From the NCBI RefSeq assembly GCF_022354825.1, contig NZ_CP031168.1:1923501-1987500 (forward strand): a stretch of 64,000 nt of DNA. The letters run 5' to 3'. The translations under genes and the position numbers were made by a program. Under the pieces are notes generated by a model, which did no database searches, was not told the DNA's origin, and saw only the letters and a program-made list of their open reading frames with translations. Positions within the stretch are counted from its first letter, which is position 1; the number at the start of each line of letters is the position of its first letter. Of the stretch, positions 61,089-64,000 are shown one piece after another. The stretch is from Paenibacillus sp. H1-7 (GTDB taxonomy: Bacteria > Bacillota > Bacilli > Paenibacillales > NBRC-103111).

Positions 61089-63128
61089 ATGGCACGCGAT
61101 TTACCGCTCGGCAACGGGAATGTACTGGTCAATTTTGATACGAATTATAATTTGCGGGATATGTATTTTCCTTTCGTAGGACAGGAGAATCAGGCTGCGG
61201 ACCATTTATCGCATTTTGGCGTATGGACGGCTGAAGATTTCTTCTGGATCGACCACCCGGAGATGAAAAAGAGCTGCTCCTATTTGAACGATTCGATGAT
61301 AACGAATTTCGAAGGCGTCCATGAGCGTCTCGGCTTAAAGCTTCACTTAAGAGATGGAGTGGATGTGCAGGAGAACGTATTCGTCCGCAAGGTGTCGGTG
61401 GAAAACCTGAGGGACGTAGAACGGACGGTCAAGCTGTATTTTCATCTCGATTTGCATTTGAACGGCAATGGGGTCGGGGATACGGTTTATTATGACCCGG
61501 ATCTGAAGTCGCTCCTGTTTTACAAGGGGCACAGATACTTGTCGCTCTCATGTCATCCTGCAGGCAGCAAGGAGTTCGGGTGCACCAGCTTCGCCATCGG
61601 CCAGAAGGAAATGAACGGTCTCGAAGGAACGTGGAGAGATGCGCAGGACGGTCAACTCGGGCGCAACCCGATTGCCCAGGGCTCGGTGGACGGGACGATC
61701 GAGTTGGAGCTGAAGCTTCCCGCTAACGGAACGGCGGAAGCGTGGTTCTGGATCTGCTTCGCGAGAAGTCTTAAGGAAGTCCAGAACATGGAGAAGGCGG
61801 TGCGCGAAGCGGCTCCCCAGAAGCTCCTGCAGCGCACTTACGACTATTGGCGGCAGTGGCTGGCCCGTGACCGTCATGATGTAGGCCTTTTAGATGAGGA
61901 CATGGCTTCTTTCTATAAAAGAAGCTTGCTCGTGGTACGCTCCAACATGGACAACCGCGGCGCGATCGTCGCGGCCAACGATTCGGACATTCTTAAATTT
62001 GCAAGAGATACGTATTCGTACATGTGGCCGAGAGACGGGGCGCTGATTGCCCACGCCCTTGACCGGTCAGGGTATTCGACGCTTACGAACAAATTTTATC
62101 AATTTTGCAAAAGGGCTCTGACACCGGAAGGATTTCTGCTGCACAAGTACAATCCGGACGGTTCCCCTGGATCGAGCTGGCACCCATGGATTAACGACGC
62201 AGGAGAAAAGCAGCTGCCTATTCAAGAGGATGAAACCGCACTCGTTCTCTATACGTTATGGCATCATCATCAATTGGCCAAAACGGGCGAATCGGCAAGG
62301 GAGGATTACGATCAGTTCGTCGTCCCGGCGGCCGGATTCCTCGCGAGCTACAAGGACGCTTCCGGACTGCCCCTTCCGTCGTACGACCTGTGGGAGGAAC
62401 GGTACGGCGTGCACGCCTTTACCGTATCCAGCGTCTATGCAGGGCTGCTTGCGGCAAGCAAATTGGCGGAATATTTTCATGATAAAGCGCGGATGATCTA
62501 TTACCGGGATGCCGCCGACAGCATCAAAAAAGCGGTGGAGAAGCATATGTATTCGGAACAGGAGAAACGGTTCGTCCGCTCGCTGTATTGGAACCGGGAG
62601 AAAAATACGTACGATCAGGATTTAACCTTGGACGCCAGCATGTATGCGTTGTTCGATTTCGGCTTGTTCGCTCCGGACGATCCGAGAATTGCGGCGACGA
62701 TGAAGGAGATCCGTTCCAAGCTGTGGGTGCAGACGGAGGTCGGAGGCATCGCCCGTTACAGCAACGATTATTACCATCAGGTTACCAAGGATATCGGCAA
62801 GGTTCCCGGCAATCCGTGGTTCATCTGCACGTTATGGTATGCGGAATGGGTGATTGCCACCGCCAAAAGCGAGCAGGAGCTGAAAGAAGCGGAGGAGCTG
62901 ATCCGCTGGACCATGAAGCACGCATTGCCGACGGGGATTTTGGCCGAGCAGGTGCATCCTTTCAATGGCGCTCCGCTATCTGTATCGCCTTTGACATGGT
63001 CTCATGCGTCTTTTGTCAAAGTAGTGCAGGAATACATGTCGAAGCTCAAGCAGTTCCAGCATAAGACAAGCGGCAGGGAAGACGTAAGGGATACGAAGCT
63101 GCTGCAGACTGCGGGGGCGACCGTATGA
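61089..63128 (+). CDS. GH15 family glycosidase (glucoamylase/dextran glucosidase-like)
   Basis: 679 residues from ATG 61089, supported by GGAGGAG; an upstream in-frame ATG at 60963 is not. The N-terminal beta-sandwich begins ARDLPLGNGNVLVNFDTNYNLRDMYFPF. The (alpha/alpha)6 barrel has YSYMWPRDGALIAHALDRSGY, QLPIQEDETALVLYTLWHHHQ with the general-acid Glu and GILAEQVHPFNGAPLSVSPLTWSHASFV with the general-base Glu. It should release glucose from alpha-glucans and seems cytoplasmic (no signal peptide). The next gene overlaps by 4 bp and encodes glucose 1-dehydrogenase. Confidence 0.92.
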   Translation: MARDLPLGNGNVLVNFDTNYNLRDMYFPFVGQENQAADHLSHFGVWTAEDFFWIDHPEMKKSCSYLNDSMITNFEGVHERLGLKLHLRDGVDVQENVFVRKVSVENLRDVERTVKLYFHLDLHLNGNGVGDTVYYDPDLKSLLFYKGHRYLSLSCHPAGSKEFGCTSFAIGQKEMNGLEGTWRDAQDGQLGRNPIAQGSVDGTIELELKLPANGTAEAWFWICFARSLKEVQNMEKAVREAAPQKLLQRTYDYWRQWLARDRHDVGLLDEDMASFYKRSLLVVRSNMDNRGAIVAANDSDILKFARDTYSYMWPRDGALIAHALDRSGYSTLTNKFYQFCKRALTPEGFLLHKYNPDGSPGSSWHPWINDAGEKQLPIQEDETALVLYTLWHHHQLAKTGESAREDYDQFVVPAAGFLASYKDASGLPLPSYDLWEERYGVHAFTVSSVYAGLLAASKLAEYFHDKARMIYYRDAADSIKKAVEKHMYSEQEKRFVRSLYWNREKNTYDQDLTLDASMYALFDFGLFAPDDPRIAATMKEIRSKLWVQTEVGGIARYSNDYYHQVTKDIGKVPGNPWFICTLWYAEWVIATAKSEQELKEAEELIRWTMKHALPTGILAEQVHPFNGAPLSVSPLTWSHASFVKVVQEYMSKLKQFQHKTSGREDVRDTKLLQTAGATV

Positions 63129-64000
63129 AGATGAAGACGGTTCGCTTGAACGGGCTGGGTAGCCGGGAGAGGCAGCGGGCAGGCGCTGAGGTATCCGGGG
63201 AAAAAGGGCACCCCTCGGGGCCAGGGAAGCCCGTGCAGCCGGCAAGCTCCGGACGCGTTGGGGACGCGTTGGGGCACGCCGCGCCGGAGCAAGCTGAAGC
63301 TGAGGGCGTACGCCTCGAGCTGAGCGAAGTGGAGCGCCCGGAACGGAGAGTGCCGGGCGATGTGCTGGTACGCGTGCTGTGCGTCGGCCTCGACGGCACA
63401 GACCGCGAGCTCATGACCGAGAAGTACGGCGTTCCCCCGGAGGGGGACAACGGGCTGACCATCGGTCATGAGTCGCTTGGCGTCGTGGCGGAAGCCGACG
63501 CCGGCAGCGGCCTTGTGCCGGGCGACCTCGTAAGCGCGCTTGTGCGGCGCCCTTGCAGCGACCCGGACTGCGTCAACTGCCGCAACGGCCGGGCGGATTT
63601 TTGCGAGACAGGCCATTACGTGGAGCGGGGCATCAAGGGCAGCCACGGCTACTTATCCGAATATTACGTCGAAGACGCCGCCTATTTGGTCAAGGTCCCG
63701 GCTGCTTGCCTGTCTTACGGCGTGCTCACGGAGCCGCAAAGCATCGTGGAGAAGGTGTGGGATCAGGTCCAGCGCATTCAGCAGCGTCTCGTCTGGCAGC
63801 CGAAGACGGTGGTGGTGCTGGGCTCCGGGCCGCTCGGCCTGCTGGCGGCCTTCACCTCGCGGTGTCTCGGACTCGACACCGTCGTATGGTCCTTGTCGCC
63901 GTCGGATTCCGCGGCGGCGGAGCTGGTTCGTGCCTGCGGTGCCGAGTACCGGCAGGCAGGGGCTCCCGGCGCGGCAGGCGCCGATGGTGCAGCCCCCGCT
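63125..64000 (+). CDS. Glucose 1-dehydrogenase (MDR family), 3' truncated by window edge
   Basis: 292 residues are visible. VLVRVLCVGLDGTDRELM, GLTIGHESLGVVAE, the structural zinc site in RRPCSDPDCVNCRNGRADFC, and ETGHYVERGIKGSHGYLSEYY match MDR glucose dehydrogenases. The NAD(P) fold starts VVVLGSGPLGLLAAF. It oxidises glucose to gluconolactone, which fits glucose release by the GH15 enzyme. An unusual insert of about 50 residues (Ser/Gly/Pro/Ala-rich, residues about 13-65) lies near the N-terminus. The ATGA overlap with the preceding stop shows translational coupling. Confidence 0.9.
   Translation, partial: MKMKTVRLNGLGSRERQRAGAEVSGEKGHPSGPGKPVQPASSGRVGDALGHAAPEQAEAEGVRLELSEVERPERRVPGDVLVRVLCVGLDGTDRELMTEKYGVPPEGDNGLTIGHESLGVVAEADAGSGLVPGDLVSALVRRPCSDPDCVNCRNGRADFCETGHYVERGIKGSHGYLSEYYVEDAAYLVKVPAACLSYGVLTEPQSIVEKVWDQVQRIQQRLVWQPKTVVVLGSGPLGLLAAFTSRCLGLDTVVWSLSPSDSAAAELVRACGAEYRQAGAPGAAGADGAAPA

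Overview
The window looks like chromosomal DNA from a spore-forming member of the Bacillota, most likely Paenibacillus or a close relative. The evidence is an alpha/beta-type small acid-soluble spore protein, strong AAGGAGG-type ribosome binding sites with frequent TTG and GTG starts, many compact intrinsic terminators, a ydaO-class c-di-AMP riboswitch, a yhbD-yhbE type bactofilin pair and a ytxG-ytxH type pair. Base composition is moderately GC-rich, apart from an AT-richer patch at about 3.8-4.9 kb. I found no rRNA, tRNA, CRISPR array or prophage.

Layout. 0-5.3 kb: end of a UbiD-type decarboxylase, an SRPBCC protein, a block of short intergenic repeats, a nucleoside hydrolase with a hypothetical partner, a MarR-GNAT pair with a clear operator, and a spore protein. 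5.3-9.7 kb: ATP-dependent DNA ligase, YitT membrane protein, DinB-like protein, SPW membrane protein and an intact IS150-type IS3-family element. 9.7-20.3 kb: riboswitch-controlled CAP-domain exoprotein, DUF2294 protein, a formate dehydrogenase-like molybdoenzyme with FdhD, signal peptidase I, LysR with a paired SMR transporter, catalase and a TIM-barrel isomerase-like protein. 20.5-27.9 kb: a signalling block with a 1275-residue hybrid histidine kinase, an OmpR-type regulator, a LuxR-type HTH protein and a GGDEF-EAL protein. 28-33.9 kb: a second TIM-barrel protein, several small membrane or basic proteins, an azoreductase with an operator-like promoter, and a TPR protein.

33.9-42.4 kb: thiamine genes (tenI-thiO divergent from thiD) with a 35-residue membrane microprotein and a HepT-like protein, a SufR-like regulator, a SIMPL protein, the bactofilin pair and a KDPG aldolase. 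42.6-51.4 kb: eight co-directional genes: PucR regulator, Asp/Glu/hydantoin racemase, EamA exporter, OPT-type transporter, DUF917 (S-methyl-thiohydantoin desulfurase family), DUF1177, AroM and an M29-like aminopeptidase. This reads as an uptake and breakdown module for an unknown small substrate, perhaps a cyclic ureide or modified peptide, and is the best candidate for an undescribed system. 51.4-52 kb: palindromic repeats. 52-56 kb: a nuclease-like orphan, selD and mnmH (tRNA selenouridine), and a ytxG-ytxH-like pair. 56-60.9 kb: a phosphodiester glycosidase, a LytTR-GGDEF-EAL protein and an XRE protein that appears to carry the same LytTR-like domain. 61-64 kb: a GH15 glucoamylase-type enzyme coupled to a glucose 1-dehydrogenase that runs off the end.

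The strongest non-coding observations are the IS element sitting in the loop of a reconstructable terminator hairpin, the c-di-AMP riboswitch, the three palindromes near 51.6 kb whose changes preserve or improve pairing, the inverted repeat family near 1.5 kb, and operator-like palindromes in front of the marR, azoreductase and LytTR-GGDEF-EAL genes.
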